Source of the DNA: Streptomyces hundungensis
GTDB taxonomy: Bacteria; Actinomycetota; Actinomycetes; Streptomycetales; Streptomycetaceae
Assembly (NCBI RefSeq): GCF_003627815.1
Contig: NZ_CP032698.1
Coordinates: 4,278,001-4,342,000 of the forward strand
Direction: 5' to 3'
Length of the DNA stretch: 64,000 nucleotides
Below are positions 62,972 to 64,000 of this stretch, piece by piece. The notes below the pieces were generated by a model. The model had not been told where the DNA came from, ran no database searches, and worked only from the letters and a program-made list of their open reading frames with translations. The position numbers and the translations under genes are program-made. Position 1 is the first letter of the stretch. Each line of letters opens with the position of its first letter.

Positions 62972-63697
62972 TCAGCGGCGACGTCGGGTTCGGCTGGTGC
63001 GGGCGGCCTTGGCGCGCTTCGCGGCGAACCGCACCCCGCCCGGGCTCTCCCCGACCTCGACCCGTACGACCGTGGAGAGCGGGTCCACCACGCCCTCGCC
63101 CACGTGCAGCACGGACGTCTCCACCACACCGAGCTTGCTCAGCGCGGCGCGCGCGCCGACGATCTCCTCTTCCGCCGTGTCGCCCTTGAGCGCCAGCATC
63201 TCGCCGTAGGGACGCAGCAGCGGAACACCCCACCCGGCCAGCCGGTCCAGCGGTGCCACCGCGCGGGCCGTCACCACGTGAACCGGGGTGACCTTGCCCA
63301 GCATCTCCTCGGCGCGGCCGCGCACCACGGTGACATGGTCGAGGCCGAGGAGCTCCACGACCTCCTGGAGGAAATTGGTGCGGCGCAGCAGCGGCTCAAG
63401 AAGCGTGATCTTCAGGTCCGGGCGCACCAGCGCCAGCGGGATACCGGGCAGCCCCGCGCCGGAGCCGACGTCGCAGACCGTGACGCCTTCGGGGACGACC
63501 TCGGAGAGCACCGCGCAGTTCAGCAGGTGTCGCTCCCACAGGCGCGGCACCTCACGTGGACCGATCAGACCGCGCTTGACCCCCGCATCCGCGAGCAGCT
63601 CCGCATACCGCACGGCCTCGGGGAAGAACTCCCCGAACACCGCCCGCGCCTCCTCGGGCGCCGGGGGAAGCTCCGCTGCTGCCTCTGCCTCCGTCAC
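62972..63697 (-). CDS. rsmG: 16S rRNA (guanine-527-N7) methyltransferase
   Basis: A 241-residue RsmG/GidB. The SAM-binding core is VCDVGSGAGLPGIPLALVRPDLKITLLEPLLRRTNFLQEVVELLGL, with RLWERHLLNC preceding it and VTARAVAPLDRLAGWGVPLL after. It methylates G527 of 16S rRNA; loss gives low-level streptomycin resistance and, in Streptomyces, antibiotic overproduction. Start GTG 63697 follows GGACGGTCCCC. It lies between jag and parA, its standard place. The C-terminal 30 residues are a basic tail (KRAKAARTSRTRRRR). Confidence 0.95.
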   Translation of the reverse strand: MTEAEAAAELPPAPEEARAVFGEFFPEAVRYAELLADAGVKRGLIGPREVPRLWERHLLNCAVLSEVVPEGVTVCDVGSGAGLPGIPLALVRPDLKITLLEPLLRRTNFLQEVVELLGLDHVTVVRGRAEEMLGKVTPVHVVTARAVAPLDRLAGWGVPLLRPYGEMLALKGDTAEEEIVGARAALSKLGVVETSVLHVGEGVVDPLSTVVRVEVGESPGGVRFAAKRAKAARTSRTRRRR

Positions 63698-63763
63698 GGG
63701 GACCGTCCTTCCCTAGCTACGCGTTGCCGCACTGTGGTGGCTGACTATCAGGCTGACAAAGAT

Positions 63764-63791
63764 CGGCCCCGCCTGCGAACAGACGGGGCCG
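63764..63791 (-). terminator. Hairpin between jag and rsmG
   Basis: CGGCCCCG and CGGGGCCG extend through a G:U pair and CTG/CAG to a 12-bp RNA stem with a 4-base loop, followed by ATCTTTGTC on the minus strand. Confidence 0.65.
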
Positions 63792-63807
63792 ACAAAGCAA
63801 TGACCGC

Positions 63808-64000
63808 TCAGGCGGGCAGTACGACGACGAAGCGCTGCGGCTCCTCGCCCTCCGATTCGCTGCGCAGCCCCGCCGCGGCGACGGCGTCGTGGACGACCTT
63901 GCGCTCGAACGGCGTCATCGGGTCCAGCTTCACCGGTGCCCCGGTGCTCTTGACCTCGTCCGCCGCCTTGGCGCCCAGCTCCGCGAGCTCCGTGCGCTTC
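63808..64000 (-). CDS. jag: Jag/KhpB-type R3H RNA-binding protein, C-terminal part
   Basis: The last 64 codons are visible before the right edge: KRTELAELGAKAADEV, then LDPMTPFERKVVHDAVAAAG, and EEPQRFVVVLPA. The PFERKVVHDAV segment is the R3H motif (Arg and His spaced by three) of SpoIIIJ-associated Jag proteins. These bind RNA and are linked to membrane-protein insertion and cell-shape control. Next to rsmG, in the same order as in most bacteria; yidC, rnpA and rpmH should follow outside the window. Confidence 0.9.
   Translation of the reverse strand, partial: KRTELAELGAKAADEVKSTGAPVKLDPMTPFERKVVHDAVAAAGLRSESEGEEPQRFVVVLPA

Noticed and set aside
63276..63289. CACGTG-containing sequence in rsmG (and another near 63550)
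   Set aside because: Only the CACGTG core matches; more than three mismatches to parS, so not called.

Overview
The window is actinobacterial chromosome with very high GC, and its gene content and order are those of a Streptomyces chromosome on one flank of oriC. Supporting evidence is the order jag, rsmG, parA, parB, trxA, trxB, sigM, murJ and the tRNA nucleotidyltransferase gene, together with ssgR-ssgA, femX, a Rex operator, and many copies of the Streptomyces ParB site parS (GTTTCACGTGAAAC). The dnaA/oriC region should lie just beyond the right edge, so minus-strand genes here run co-directionally with the fork. Apart from one frameshifted transporter there are no mobile elements, CRISPR arrays, rRNA or tRNA genes; this is core chromosome.

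Left third (1-25.6 kb): a flavin-dependent oxidoreductase fragment and a DUF72 gene; a Cof-type HAD phosphatase; a cydA-cydB-cydCD-kinase operon for cytochrome bd with a 16-bp Rex operator, ending in a DevS/DosT-like GAF histidine kinase; a cyclophilin-like gene; hisC; a LacI regulator; a metallophosphatase; a membrane protein; thiC under a TPP riboswitch; a YibE/F transporter; the sporulation pair ssgR-ssgA; and small membrane, cupin, PLP-enzyme, LysR, Nudix and HAD genes.

Middle (25.6-46.3 kb): a membrane protein that probably starts inside parS, two GNAT acetyltransferases, a GlcG/HbpS-like protein, a divergent MFS-MarR pair with a tandem operator array, a beta-lactamase-like serine hydrolase, dnaB with an upstream DnaA-box cluster, a MATE exporter, the rpsF-ssb-rpsR-rplI operon, femX with a racemase-like partner, a GT87 mannosyltransferase-like protein, a class A penicillin-binding protein, and PadR plus inositol-phosphate synthase.

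Right part (46.3-64 kb): the frameshifted MFS gene, an LppU/SCO3897-family protein, then the conserved block cca / DUF6049 / murJ / pseudokinase / sigM / anti-sigma / trxB / trxA / GNAT / parB / parA / rsmG / jag. In mycobacteria the murJ and pseudokinase parts form one protein; here they are separate adjacent genes. trxBA has a textbook SigR promoter.

The thread through the window is chromosome segregation. I count 19 perfect and 3 degenerate parS sites. Several sit at the centre of long perfect palindromes that look like transcription terminators, several supply GTG start codons, and those inside genes are all read in the phase V/A-S/P-R-E-T. DnaA-box clusters lie upstream of dnaB and parA. 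All functional calls come from reading the translated sequence and motifs; no database search was run.
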